Shown here: positions 1 to 8,531 of the stretch, piece by piece
How positions within the stretch are numbered: the stretch's first letter is position 1
Layout of the letters: each line of letters starts with the position of its first letter
Assembly: GCF_002574545.1 (NCBI RefSeq)
Contig: NZ_NUGT01000017.1
Location: 182,527 to 246,526, forward strand
DNA from: Bacillus sp. AFS055030
Lineage (GTDB): Bacteria > Bacillota > Bacilli > Bacillales > Bacillaceae_G
DNA length: 64,000 nucleotides
Direction of reading: 5' to 3'
Translations under genes and position numbers: made by a program
Notes under the pieces: model-generated
The model's input: the letters and a program-made list of their open reading frames with translations, nothing else
The model's database searches: none
What the model was told of the DNA's origin: nothing

Positions 1-359
1 GAACAGGTGGCGTAGTAGGTATGCTAAATGCCATTATCGCAACAACACTACCGACTGTATTCCTACTTTTACTTCTATTATCAACACTAAATCACTTTAA
101 AGGTGTTGCTTGGGTACAAGGCATGTCGAATGCAGTTGTGCCAGTAGTAGGAGTAATGTTAGCAACTTTAACATGGGAGTTTATTGAGAAATCGAAGGAA
201 TCTCTTGGCTGGAAAATCACTAGCTTGATCGTGGTTGCTAGTTTTATCCTTTTATATTTATTAAATATACATCCTGCTATCTTAATTGGATGCTTAGTCG
301 GATATGCCTTTTTCTCAAAAAGTAAAAACGAAAAGAAGAAGAAGGTGAAGGCTTCATGA
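1..359 (+). CDS. chromate transporter subunit, 5' truncated by window edge
   Basis: The frame is open from base 3 through the window edge and ends at TGA 357-359, so only the C-terminal part (about 119 residues) is present. The visible part opens with a Gly/Val-rich GGVVG stretch, then an LPTVF turn and several hydrophobic helices, and ends in a lysine-rich cytoplasmic tail. This fits the short, half-size CHR-family chromate transporters that Bacillus encodes as adjacent pairs. The ATG at 21 is internal and not the true start. The stop overlaps the start of the next gene by ATGA, which implies translational coupling. Assignment rests partly on the neighbour, which is the clearer family member. 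Confidence 0.75.
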   Translation, partial: TGGVVGMLNAIIATTLPTVFLLLLLLSTLNHFKGVAWVQGMSNAVVPVVGVMLATLTWEFIEKSKESLGWKITSLIVVASFILLYLLNIHPAILIGCLVGYAFFSKSKNEKKKKVKAS

Positions 360-886
360 TTTATTGGAAAATATTTTTAGCATTTTTCTTACCAGGCATT
401 TTCGGATACGGAGGAGGACCAGCTTCGATTCCTCTTATTGAGAATGAAGTCGTTGATAAATACGGATGGTTAACTTCAGTTGAATTTAGTAACGTACTTG
501 CATTAGGAAATGCGCTTCCGGGTCCGATTGCAACAAAGATGGCCGGATATATCGGATATGTTGAGGGAGGTGTATTTGGTTCCTTTGTAGGACTATTCGC
601 TTCAATCGCACCCTCTCTAATCTTGATGATTGCTTTATTAAGTATATTAATGAAGCATAAAAATTCACCAAAAGTCAAAAAGATGACATCATTAGTTAGG
701 CCTTTAATCGCCGTTTTACTCGGCATTATGGCCTTTGACTTTTTTAACGATTCATATAATGGGGTAGGTGTAACGCAAACAATTATTATTAGCGTCCTTT
801 CTTTATTATTTCTAGAACGTTGGAAAATTCATCCCGCATATGTAATTGGTGGGGCTCTTGTTTACGGTGCAGTATTTTTATCTTAA
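356..886 (+). CDS. chromate transporter subunit (CHR family, short form)
   Basis: A 176-residue membrane protein. The N-terminus carries the CHR-domain motif GYGGGPA (about residues 18-24), followed by the family's N.LPGP.A.K..GY.GY signature near residues 50-67, then hydrophobic helices. Short CHR proteins work as hetero-oligomeric pairs that expel chromate, using sulfate analogy. It overlaps the upstream half-transporter by four bases, so the two are co-translated. A strong intrinsic terminator follows, so the pair is the end of its operon. Substrate is inferred from family only; some short CHR pairs have no proven chromate role. Confidence 0.85.
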   Translation: MIYWKIFLAFFLPGIFGYGGGPASIPLIENEVVDKYGWLTSVEFSNVLALGNALPGPIATKMAGYIGYVEGGVFGSFVGLFASIAPSLILMIALLSILMKHKNSPKVKKMTSLVRPLIAVLLGIMAFDFFNDSYNGVGVTQTIIISVLSLLFLERWKIHPAYVIGGALVYGAVFLS

Positions 887-913
887 ATAATGAACAACTG
901 ATTGTTTTATTCG

Positions 914-963
914 AACATTATTGAAGCAATGCCAATATAGGGTTGCTTCAATAATGTTTTTTT
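914..963 (+). terminator. intrinsic terminator after chromate transporter pair
   Basis: Sixteen-base arms (914-929 and 943-958, core CATTATTGAAGCAA) pair perfectly across a 13-base loop and run into a T tract. Confidence 0.9.
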
Positions 964-1030
964 AAAGCTCAAAGTTAAGGAGTAAAAAAGTGGCGGCTTT
1001 TTTATCATAAAAAAGCACTTTTAACAGTGA

Positions 1031-1048
1031 ATGTGAATTCTGTCACAA
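1031..1048. promoter_or_regulatory. Rex-like operator upstream of cydA
   Basis: ATGTGAATTCTGTCACAA has TGTGAA and TCACAA half-sites in the spacing of the Rex box (TTGTGAAATWTTTCACAA). Rex represses cydABCD in B. subtilis when NADH/NAD is low. A weaker second element, TTGTGAAAAAATATTCAA at 1173-1190, has a good left half only. Together they fit multi-site Rex control of this operon; the second site is uncertain. Confidence 0.6.
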
Positions 1049-1050
1049 AA

Positions 1051-1078
1051 TAGACAATTTATAGACACGATTTAGACA
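1051..1078 (+). repeat. three TAGACA hexamers in 11-bp phase
   Basis: TAGACA occurs at 1051, 1062 and 1073, exactly 11 bp apart, so all three lie on one face of the helix. This geometry is that of direct-repeat response-regulator boxes such as PhoP (TTAACA-type hexamers, 11-bp period), although the hexamer differs. It lies between the Rex-like site and cydA. Confidence 0.5.
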
Positions 1079-1252
1079 AAAAAGATGAAGTCAAAAACCC
1101 CTTTGGAAAAGTAAACTAGAAGTAACAAGAGATACCACTGAATGGTTCTCTGAAATTTACTTAATGAATTATTTGTGAAAAAATATTCAAAGTTTTGCTC
1201 GAGCTTAATGGAATTTTTTTTGAAATGATTTTTATCCTAAGGGGGATGTACT

Positions 1253-2647
1253 GTGAGTGTGTTAGAGCTTGCAAGAATACAGTTTGGTTCTACTACAATT
1301 TTCCATTTTTTATTTGTTCCACTTTCAATAGGTTTAGTATTTATGGTAGCAATGATGGAAACGTTGTATGTTTTTCGAAACAAAGAGGAATATAAAAAGT
1401 TAACAAAATTCTTTGGGCACTTATTTTTAATTAATTTTGCAGTTGGTGTTGTGACAGGTATTATTCAAGAGTTTCAATTTGGGATGAACTGGTCTGAATA
1501 TTCCCGTTTTGTAGGGGATGTATTTGGTGCGCCGCTTGCAATTGAGGCACTTTTAGCATTTTTTATGGAATCTACATTTTTAGGAATTTGGATATTTGGT
1601 TGGGAAAGACTTAATAAAAAAATTCATTTAATGTGTATTTGGTTAGTTGCTTTCGGTACGTTAATGTCTGCGTTTTGGATTTTAGCAGCGAATTCTTTTA
1701 TGCAGGAGCCAGTAGGATTTGCGATTAAAAATGGTCGTGCAGAAATGACCGACTTCTTAGCAATCATAACAAATCCACAACTTAAAGTTGAGTTTCCTCA
1801 CACAATTGCTGGAGCATTAGCAACAGGAGCATTATTTGTTGCTGGTGTAAGTGCGTATAAAATCTTAAAAAAACAAGAAATAGAATTATTTAAAAAAGCA
1901 TTTAATCTCGCAATGGTGTTCGCGCTAATTGCAGGAATTGGTATTGCATTTAGCGGACATTCTCAAGCGAAGCATTTAATGAAAACACAGCCTATGAAAA
2001 TGGCTGCAAGTGAAGGGTTATGGGATGATAGCGGAGACCCTGCAAGCTGGATGGTCTTTGGTCTGATTGATTCGAAAAAGAAAGAAAATAAATACGAGGT
2101 AGAAGTACCATATTTATTAAGTTATCTAGCTTATGAGAAGTTTGAAGGTAAAGTACCAGGAATGAATACATTACAAAAACAATATGAAAAATTATATGGT
2201 CCCGGAAATTATATTCCACCAGTTAATACAACGTTCTGGAGCTTTAGAATTATGGCAGGAGCAGGAATGGTTATGATTTTAATGTCGATGCTAGGTTTAT
2301 ATTTTAGTTATCGAAAAAAATTAGAATCAAAAAACCTATTCTTAAAGGCATCAATTTTACTAATTTCTTTACCATTTATTGCAAATACAGCTGGATGGGT
2401 TATGACGGAAATAGGTCGCCAACCATGGACAGTATTCGGTTTAATGACTACTGCTGCATCTGTATCACCAAATGTTTCAAAAGGATCACTCATTTTTTCA
2501 ATCACAACTTTTACAACAATGTATGCCATTTTAGCAGTTGTTTTAGTTTACTTGTTTGTGAAAGAAATTAAAAAAGGAACACACCATGTTGAGACAAAAG
2601 AAGTTCCTACGGTCGATCCGTTTGAAAGGGAGGCTACTATCGTATGA
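1253..2647 (+). CDS. cydA: cytochrome bd ubiquinol oxidase subunit I
   Basis: 464 residues, the usual length for Bacillus CydA. CydA carries the three haems and the quinol site of the bd-type terminal oxidase that reduces O2 to water at low oxygen. Visible haem ligands are H18, H183 and M334, with the acidic E98 and the conserved GRQPW at 388-392. The quinol-binding Q loop is the short form typical of Firmicutes. The start is GTG 1253, placed after AGGGGG at 1240-1245; an ATG at 1246 is out of frame. It overlaps cydB by ATGA and leads a cydABCD operon. Upstream sequence has Rex-like sites, suggesting redox control. Confidence 0.97.
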   Translation: MSVLELARIQFGSTTIFHFLFVPLSIGLVFMVAMMETLYVFRNKEEYKKLTKFFGHLFLINFAVGVVTGIIQEFQFGMNWSEYSRFVGDVFGAPLAIEALLAFFMESTFLGIWIFGWERLNKKIHLMCIWLVAFGTLMSAFWILAANSFMQEPVGFAIKNGRAEMTDFLAIITNPQLKVEFPHTIAGALATGALFVAGVSAYKILKKQEIELFKKAFNLAMVFALIAGIGIAFSGHSQAKHLMKTQPMKMAASEGLWDDSGDPASWMVFGLIDSKKKENKYEVEVPYLLSYLAYEKFEGKVPGMNTLQKQYEKLYGPGNYIPPVNTTFWSFRIMAGAGMVMILMSMLGLYFSYRKKLESKNLFLKASILLISLPFIANTAGWVMTEIGRQPWTVFGLMTTAASVSPNVSKGSLIFSITTFTTMYAILAVVLVYLFVKEIKKGTHHVETKEVPTVDPFEREATIV

Positions 2648-3657
2648 TTGAGTTAAATGAATTATGGTTTTTACTTGTAGCAGTTTTATTTATCGGATTC
2701 TTCTTCTTAGAAGGCTTTGACTTTGGTGTAGGTATATCTACAAAGCTACTAGCTAAGAATGATACCGAAAGAAGAATTTTAATAAACACAATTGGACCGT
2801 TTTGGGATGCTAATGAAGTGTGGTTATTAACAGCAGGTGGTGCAATTTTTGCAGCCTTTCCAAATTGGTATGCAACGATGTTTAGCGGATACTATATTCC
2901 ATTTGTATTTGTATTAATGGCTTTAATCGGCCGTGGTGTAGCTTTTGAGTTTAGAGGAAAAGTTGAAAAAGCTAAATGGGCAAAAGCTTGGGATTGGGTC
3001 ATTTTCTTCGGAAGTTTATTACCACCATTTTTATTCGGTGTACTATTCTCAAGTATTCTTAGAGGAATGCCAATTGATCAAAATATGAATATTTCTGCTG
3101 GTTTTACAGATTACGTCAATTTGTTTACAGTAGTTGGGGGCGTAACAGTGACATTACTGTGTCTCTTACACGGATTAATGTTTTTAACATTAAAAACGGT
3201 TGGAGAATTAAGAAACCGTGCACGTTCTCTAGCACGTATGGTAATCATGCCAGTATTCTTATTCTTAGTGGCCTTCACTGGTATGGCTTATTTTGAAACA
3301 GATATGTTTAAAGTAAAAGCACAAATAACAATTCCACTAATTTTATTAATCGTAGTAAGTTATGTTCTCGCTACAATATTCATTTTTAAGAAAAAAGATG
3401 GCTGGTCATTTACTATGACAGGCCTAGGTATTGTACTAACAGTCGGGACAATGTTTACTTCACTGTTCCCAAGAGTCATGATTAGTTCAATCAAAAGTAC
3501 GTATGACCTAACTGTTTATAATGCTTCATCTGGTCCTTATTCGTTAAAAATAATGACAATCGTTGCATGTACATTATTACCATTCGTACTAGGTTACCAA
3601 ATTTGGAGTTATTATGTATTTAGAAAAAGAGTGGATGAGAAGGATTTGACTTATTAA
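2644..3657 (+). CDS. cydB: cytochrome bd ubiquinol oxidase subunit II
   Basis: 337 residues, close to the 338 of B. subtilis CydB, with eight or so membrane helices. The N-terminal LEGFDFG motif (about residues 23-29), the GPFWDANEVWLL segment (about 51-62) and GRG.AFEFR (about 98-106) are family hallmarks. CydB pairs with CydA in the cytoplasmic membrane and stabilises the haem-bearing subunit. It starts within the last codons of cydA (ATGA overlap) and its TAA overlaps the ATG of cydC (TAATG), so stoichiometry is likely set by translational coupling. Confidence 0.97.
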   Translation: MIELNELWFLLVAVLFIGFFFLEGFDFGVGISTKLLAKNDTERRILINTIGPFWDANEVWLLTAGGAIFAAFPNWYATMFSGYYIPFVFVLMALIGRGVAFEFRGKVEKAKWAKAWDWVIFFGSLLPPFLFGVLFSSILRGMPIDQNMNISAGFTDYVNLFTVVGGVTVTLLCLLHGLMFLTLKTVGELRNRARSLARMVIMPVFLFLVAFTGMAYFETDMFKVKAQITIPLILLIVVSYVLATIFIFKKKDGWSFTMTGLGIVLTVGTMFTSLFPRVMISSIKSTYDLTVYNASSGPYSLKIMTIVACTLLPFVLGYQIWSYYVFRKRVDEKDLTY

Positions 3658-5357
3658 TGGGAAAAGATCTTATTAAATATAAAGGGATAAATCGTTTATT
3701 AATGATCCTATCTTTTTTAACAATTATACAAGTAACGGCAATTATTATTCAGGCATATATGCTTTCACAAGCTATTGTCAGATTGTTCAATGGAAAAAAT
3801 AGTAGCGATATTTTATACGCTACTATTTTCTTCATCACAGCGTTTATTTGTCGTTATCTTATATCAACTATAAAGCAGAAATGTTCAGAGCATTTTGCAG
3901 ACATTGCTTCATCCGAAATGAAAATGAAAGTTTTAGAAAAGCTTTTTAAACTAGGACCTAGATTTGCGAGGAAATCAGGAACAGGAAATATTGTAACGCT
4001 TATTATGGAAGGAACTACACAACTAAGAAATTATTTAGAAATCGTTCCATTGAAAATGATTAACTTAGCAATTGTCTCACCAGTAATCGTGATTTATCTA
4101 TTCTTTATTGATAAAGTTTCTGCACTTATACTAATCGTAACATTTCCAATCATTATTATTTTTATGATTTTACTAGGTTTGGCAGCTAAAAAGAAATCAA
4201 ATAAACAATGGAAGGTTTACCGTATATTATCGAACCATTTTACTGATTCATTACGGGGTCTAGAAACATTAAAATTCCTTGGGTTAAGTAGAAAACATAT
4301 AAAAAAAATAGAAAGTGTAAGTGAAAGATACAGAGAAGCAACGATGGGCACATTAAAAGTAGCTTTTTTATCATCATTTGCACTCGATTTATTCACAATG
4401 CTATCAATCGCTACAGTTGCCGTCTTTTTAGGACTTCGTTTGATTGATGGAGTAATTTTATTAGGCCCAGCATTAACAATTTTAATTTTAGCTCCTGAAT
4501 ATTTTTTACCAGTTCGTGAAGTTGGAGCTGATTATCATGCTACATTAAACGGTCAAGAAGCCGGAAAAGCAATGCAAGATATTTTAGATCAGCAAGAATT
4601 TAAGGTTCAAAGTGCTCCTATATCAGATTGGAATCATGATAGCGAAATTCATTTAAAAAATGTATCAGTAAAACCCGAAAAAGACGGTCAAATGATACTA
4701 AAAAATATAAATATGAATATAAAAGGGTTTCAAAAAATTGGGATTGTTGGAGAAAGTGGATCTGGTAAGTCGACGCTTATTGATTTATTAGGTGGATTTT
4801 TAGAGCCAGCAAATGGTACTATTCAAATTTCTGGTGAAGAGATATCACATTTGCAAATAGAAGATTGGCATAAACAGTTAATCTATATTCCACAAAGTCC
4901 TTATATTTTCTCAAAATCATTAAACGATAATATAAGCTTCTATAAACCGAATGCTACTACAGAAGAAATTGAAAATGCAGCTGTTAAAGCTGGGTTAACT
5001 TCTTTGATCGAAGAATTACCAAAAGGATTAAATGAAAAAATAGGTGAAGGTGGCAGGGCTTTAAGTGGCGGGCAAAGTCAACGTGTCGCTCTTGCTAGAG
5101 CATATCTTGAAAATCGTCCGATTCTTTTGTTAGACGAACCTACTAGTCATCTTGATATTGAAACTGAGTTTGAATTAAAACAAACAATGCTTCAGCTATT
5201 TTCTGGTAAATTAGTATTTTTGGCTACTCATCGCTTACATTGGATGAAAGAAATGGACCAGATTATTGTAATGAATGAAGGTAGCATCATTGAAGTTGGT
5301 ACCCATGAAGAATTATTAATGAAAAAAGGTCATTATTATCGATTAATTCACAGTTAG
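3657..5357 (+). CDS. cydC: ABC exporter half-transporter required for cytochrome bd assembly
   Basis: 566 residues: an N-terminal six-helix exporter domain (to about 290) and an ATPase domain with Walker A GESGSGKST at 365-373, signature LSGGQ at 469-473 and Walker B LLLDEP at 490-495. CydC and CydD form a heterodimeric type I exporter that moves reduced thiols/haem-related cargo and is needed to mature the bd oxidase. The start ATG is inside the cydB stop (TAATG). Naming of C and D follows B. subtilis gene order rather than sequence proof. Confidence 0.93.
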   Translation: MGKDLIKYKGINRLLMILSFLTIIQVTAIIIQAYMLSQAIVRLFNGKNSSDILYATIFFITAFICRYLISTIKQKCSEHFADIASSEMKMKVLEKLFKLGPRFARKSGTGNIVTLIMEGTTQLRNYLEIVPLKMINLAIVSPVIVIYLFFIDKVSALILIVTFPIIIIFMILLGLAAKKKSNKQWKVYRILSNHFTDSLRGLETLKFLGLSRKHIKKIESVSERYREATMGTLKVAFLSSFALDLFTMLSIATVAVFLGLRLIDGVILLGPALTILILAPEYFLPVREVGADYHATLNGQEAGKAMQDILDQQEFKVQSAPISDWNHDSEIHLKNVSVKPEKDGQMILKNINMNIKGFQKIGIVGESGSGKSTLIDLLGGFLEPANGTIQISGEEISHLQIEDWHKQLIYIPQSPYIFSKSLNDNISFYKPNATTEEIENAAVKAGLTSLIEELPKGLNEKIGEGGRALSGGQSQRVALARAYLENRPILLLDEPTSHLDIETEFELKQTMLQLFSGKLVFLATHRLHWMKEMDQIIVMNEGSIIEVGTHEELLMKKGHYYRLIHS

Positions 5358-5368
5358 AAGGTTAATAT

Positions 5369-7105
5369 ATGTTGAATAAAAATGGATGGATTTTACCATA
5401 TATAAAAGAAAATCGTCGTTTGTTTCTAGTCGTGATTTTTTTAAGTTCATTGACTATATTTGCAGCGGCTTCTCTTATGTACACTTCCGGCTACTTAATC
5501 TCTAAAGCAGCAACAAGACCTGAAAATATTTTAATGATTTATGTACCAATCGTTGCTGTACGTACTTTTGGTATTTTAAGGTCAGCTTCTAAGTATGTTG
5601 AAAGATTAGTCGGTCACAACACAATATTAAAAATCTTATCTAAAATGAGAACCAGATTATTTAGTAATCTAGAACCGTATGCACTTACGATCAATTCGAA
5701 ATTTAAAACAGGAGATATTCTAGGTCTTTTAGCAAATGACATTGAATATTTACAGGATATTTATTTAAAAACTATTTTCCCTGGAATTGCGGCATTGTTT
5801 ATCTATTTTATATCAGTAGTAGCACTTGGATTCTTTTCCATTCCATTTGCAATACTAACAGCAGTCATTTCCTTTGTTTTAATAGGCGTTCTACCGTATG
5901 TTTCATTATTAGTTGAAAAAGCGCGTACTTACCAAATAAAAAAGGAAAAAAGTCATTTATATGAAAATTTAACTGATGCTGTTATGGGTATTAGTGATTG
6001 GCTGTTTAGTGGTAAACAAAATAGTTTTATTGAAAATTACCGAGAAATGGATGAATCGCTAAGAAACATACAAAACAAGGAAAAAAGATTTAGAAGACGT
6101 CGTGATTTAATTGCTCAATGTATTGTAGCAATTTTAGTTTTAATGATGCTATATTGGACAGGGAATGAAAGTATAGCTGGAGAAATTCCAAGAACATTTA
6201 TCGCAGCATTTGTTTTAGTTTTATTTCCTTTAACTGAAGCTTTCATTCCACTTTCAAATTCACTTGGAAGTGTTCCTTTATATACTGATTCAATCAATCG
6301 TTTAGAAGGAATTAAAGAAGTGAGTCGTGATCAGCAAACACCTATTATTGAAGGAGATATTGAAGATTATCGACAAATCGAGTTTGAAAATGTATCTTTC
6401 CATTACTCGGAAAACGAAACGATCTTAAATAATGTTTCTTTTACAATTAAAGAAAACAAAAAAACTGCTTTATTAGGACCGAGTGGATCAGGAAAATCGA
6501 CTATTCTTAAGCTAATTGAAGGTGTAGAAACTCCTACAAATGGAAATGTTAAAATAAATAAAATTGAGAGTATTGCTTTTGGGGACAATATTTCGAAAGT
6601 TGTATCAGTCCTAAATCAAAAGCCATATTTATTTGATACAACGGTTATAAATAATATTCGTTTAGGAAATCCAAAAGCAAGTGATGAAGAGGTAATAGAG
6701 GTTACAAAGATGGTAGAAATGCATGACTATATCTCCTCACTTCCAGAAGGCTATCATACACCTATGCAAGAAACCGGTGTAAGATTCTCTGGTGGTGAAC
6801 GACAAAGAATTGCTTTAGCTAGAATACTTCTTCAAAACACACCAATTGTTATACTAGATGAACCCACTGTCGGATTAGACTCAATAACAGAACGAAAACT
6901 ACTTCATACGATCTTTAAAGTATTAGAAGGAAAGACAGTATTATGGATCACACACCATTTAATTGGCGCTGAAATGGCGGATCAAATTCTCTTCTTAGAC
7001 AAAGGAAAAATTGCTATGAAAGGCACACATGAAGAACTGTTCAAAAACGAGGGCAGATATCGCAATCTTTTTGAATTAGATCGACCATTTAGAGTAAATG
7101 AATAG
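5369..7105 (+). CDS. cydD: ABC exporter half-transporter required for cytochrome bd assembly, partner of CydC
   Basis: 578 residues with an exporter membrane domain and an ATPase domain, Walker A GPSGSGKST at 370-378, an FSGGE signature and an ILDEP Walker B. It lies 11 bp after cydC and ends the operon. The signature reads FSGGE rather than LSGGQ, consistent with asymmetric ATP sites in the CydCD heterodimer. The Shine-Dalgarno (AGAAGG, overlapping the cydC stop region) is weak, so expression probably depends on ribosomes arriving from cydC. An intrinsic terminator follows. Confidence 0.93.
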   Translation: MLNKNGWILPYIKENRRLFLVVIFLSSLTIFAAASLMYTSGYLISKAATRPENILMIYVPIVAVRTFGILRSASKYVERLVGHNTILKILSKMRTRLFSNLEPYALTINSKFKTGDILGLLANDIEYLQDIYLKTIFPGIAALFIYFISVVALGFFSIPFAILTAVISFVLIGVLPYVSLLVEKARTYQIKKEKSHLYENLTDAVMGISDWLFSGKQNSFIENYREMDESLRNIQNKEKRFRRRRDLIAQCIVAILVLMMLYWTGNESIAGEIPRTFIAAFVLVLFPLTEAFIPLSNSLGSVPLYTDSINRLEGIKEVSRDQQTPIIEGDIEDYRQIEFENVSFHYSENETILNNVSFTIKENKKTALLGPSGSGKSTILKLIEGVETPTNGNVKINKIESIAFGDNISKVVSVLNQKPYLFDTTVINNIRLGNPKASDEEVIEVTKMVEMHDYISSLPEGYHTPMQETGVRFSGGERQRIALARILLQNTPIVILDEPTVGLDSITERKLLHTIFKVLEGKTVLWITHHLIGAEMADQILFLDKGKIAMKGTHEELFKNEGRYRNLFELDRPFRVNE

Positions 7106-7116
7106 ATGTTAAACAG

Positions 7117-7148
7117 AAAGACTCTGGCTAATTTGCTAGAGTCTTTTT
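7117..7148 (+). terminator. intrinsic terminator of cydABCD
   Basis: AAAGACTCT (7117-7125) pairs with AGAGTCTTT (7138-7146), followed by T residues. Confidence 0.85.
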
Positions 7149-7164
7149 ACTTATAAAATTCAAT

Positions 7165-7193
7165 TTGACGGAATATGATTTACATGATATATT
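7165..7193 (+). promoter_or_regulatory. SigA promoter, extended -10, for the VOC dioxygenase gene
   Basis: TTGACG (7165-7170), a 17-bp spacer, then TATATT (7188-7193) preceded by TG one base upstream. It directly abuts the palindromic operator at 7194-7211. Confidence 0.8.
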
Positions 7194-7211
7194 TATCTCG
7201 AATTCGAGATA
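7194..7211. promoter_or_regulatory. MhqR-type operator
   Basis: TATCTCGAATTCGAGATA is a perfect 18-bp palindrome matching the MhqR operator known from B. subtilis genes for quinone-detoxifying dioxygenases. It begins right after the -10 element, so a bound repressor would block initiation. The mhqR gene itself is not in the window. Confidence 0.82.
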
Positions 7212-7308
7212 TATTGAATTCAAAATAAATTTTTTCAGTATTCTTAAGCAAAAGATTCACAAAATATAAAAGCGTATATAGATAAATAAATGATATGGAG
7301 GAATTAAT

Positions 7309-8286
7309 ATGAACGGCTTAAAGGGGATCCATCATGTAACAGCAATAACTAGTAGTGCAGAAAAAAACTATGAATTTTTCACATATGTTTTAGGGATGCG
7401 TTTAGTAAAGAAAACGGTCAATCAAGATGATATTCAAACTTACCATTTATTCTTTGCGGACGATAAGGGAAGTGCCGGAACGGACATGACATTTTTCGAT
7501 TTCCCTGGAATTCCAAAAGGAGTACATGGAACAAATGAAATTTCAAAAACATCCTTCCGTGTACCAACTGATGCAGCATTAGACTATTGGGTGAAGCGTT
7601 TTGACAGATTAGAAGTAAAGCACACAGGAATAAAAACACAATTTGGTAAAAAAACATTATCATTTGTTGATTTCGACGACCAGCAATATCAATTAATTTC
7701 AGATGAGCATAATAAAGGAATTGCTTCAGGTACACCATGGCAAAAAGGACCAATCCCATTAGAATACGCAATTACAGGATTAGGACCAATATTTATTCGC
7801 GTAGCTAATTTCGAATTTTTTAAAGAAGTAATTGAAAAAGTACTTTTATTTAAAGAGATTGATAAAGAAGGTTCATTCCACTTATTCGAAGTCGGCGAAG
7901 GTGGAAACGGAGCTCAAATCATTGCGGAGCATAATGAAATATTACCTCAAAGCTTCCAAGGATTTGGTACAGTTCACCACGTTGCTTTCCGAGTAGAAGA
8001 TACTTCTGTATTAAAAGAATGGATTAAACGACTAGACTCGTTCCGTTTACCAAACTCTGGCTATGTAGATCGTCATTTCTTTGAATCGTTATATGCAAGA
8101 GTTGCTCCACAAATCTTATTCGAATTTGCGACTGATGGACCTGGATTTATGGGTGACGAACCTTATGAAACACTTGGTGAAAAACTATCATTACCACCGT
8201 TCTTAGAACCAAAACGTGATGAAATTGAAGGCATGGTTCGTCACATTGATACTGTTAGAAGTACGAAGGAATTTATAAAAGAATAG
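7309..8286 (+). CDS. ring-cleaving dioxygenase of the glyoxalase/VOC superfamily (MhqA/MhqO-like)
   Basis: 325 residues made of two VOC domains. Each has the beta-alpha-beta-beta-beta pattern with metal-ligand histidines: GIHHVTAIT at the N-terminus and TVHHVAF at about residue 224, plus the LFEFATDGPG segment near residue 270 that supplies the acidic ligand. In B. subtilis the homologues MhqA, MhqE and MhqO are induced by hydroquinones and catechols and are thought to cleave or detoxify them. The upstream perfect MhqR palindrome supports this role. Start ATG 7309 follows GGAGG. It is monocistronic, flanked by terminators. Which of the mhq paralogues it matches cannot be decided here. Confidence 0.88.
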   Translation: MNGLKGIHHVTAITSSAEKNYEFFTYVLGMRLVKKTVNQDDIQTYHLFFADDKGSAGTDMTFFDFPGIPKGVHGTNEISKTSFRVPTDAALDYWVKRFDRLEVKHTGIKTQFGKKTLSFVDFDDQQYQLISDEHNKGIASGTPWQKGPIPLEYAITGLGPIFIRVANFEFFKEVIEKVLLFKEIDKEGSFHLFEVGEGGNGAQIIAEHNEILPQSFQGFGTVHHVAFRVEDTSVLKEWIKRLDSFRLPNSGYVDRHFFESLYARVAPQILFEFATDGPGFMGDEPYETLGEKLSLPPFLEPKRDEIEGMVRHIDTVRSTKEFIKE

Positions 8287-8300
8287 AACTTTATTGAAAG

Positions 8301-8337
8301 ACAACACTCACGATTTTAGTGAGTGTTGTTTTGTTTC
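8301..8337 (+). terminator. intrinsic terminator after VOC dioxygenase
   Basis: ACAACACTCAC (8301-8311) pairs perfectly with GTGAGTGTTGT (8319-8329), followed by TTTTGTTT. Confidence 0.9.
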
Positions 8338-8531
8338 TTCCTCGCCTACTGGAAGCTCTAAAAAAGAAGTGAATTCACCACTTACTGGTAGTGAGTTTTA
8401 TTAACTAATCATTAAACAAACTGATAAAAATTACCTAAAAAATTTAATGCATAAAACAATTTGTTATTCTAATGAAATATTTCACTGAATAAAAATCTTA
8501 TGAACTAAAATAACTTTTTAGGAGAGAGAGC

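Noticed and set aside
984..1025. Imperfect inverted repeat AAAAGTGG...CACTTTT before cydA
   Set aside because: Mostly A/T runs with a 4-base bulge; considered too simple to call a site.
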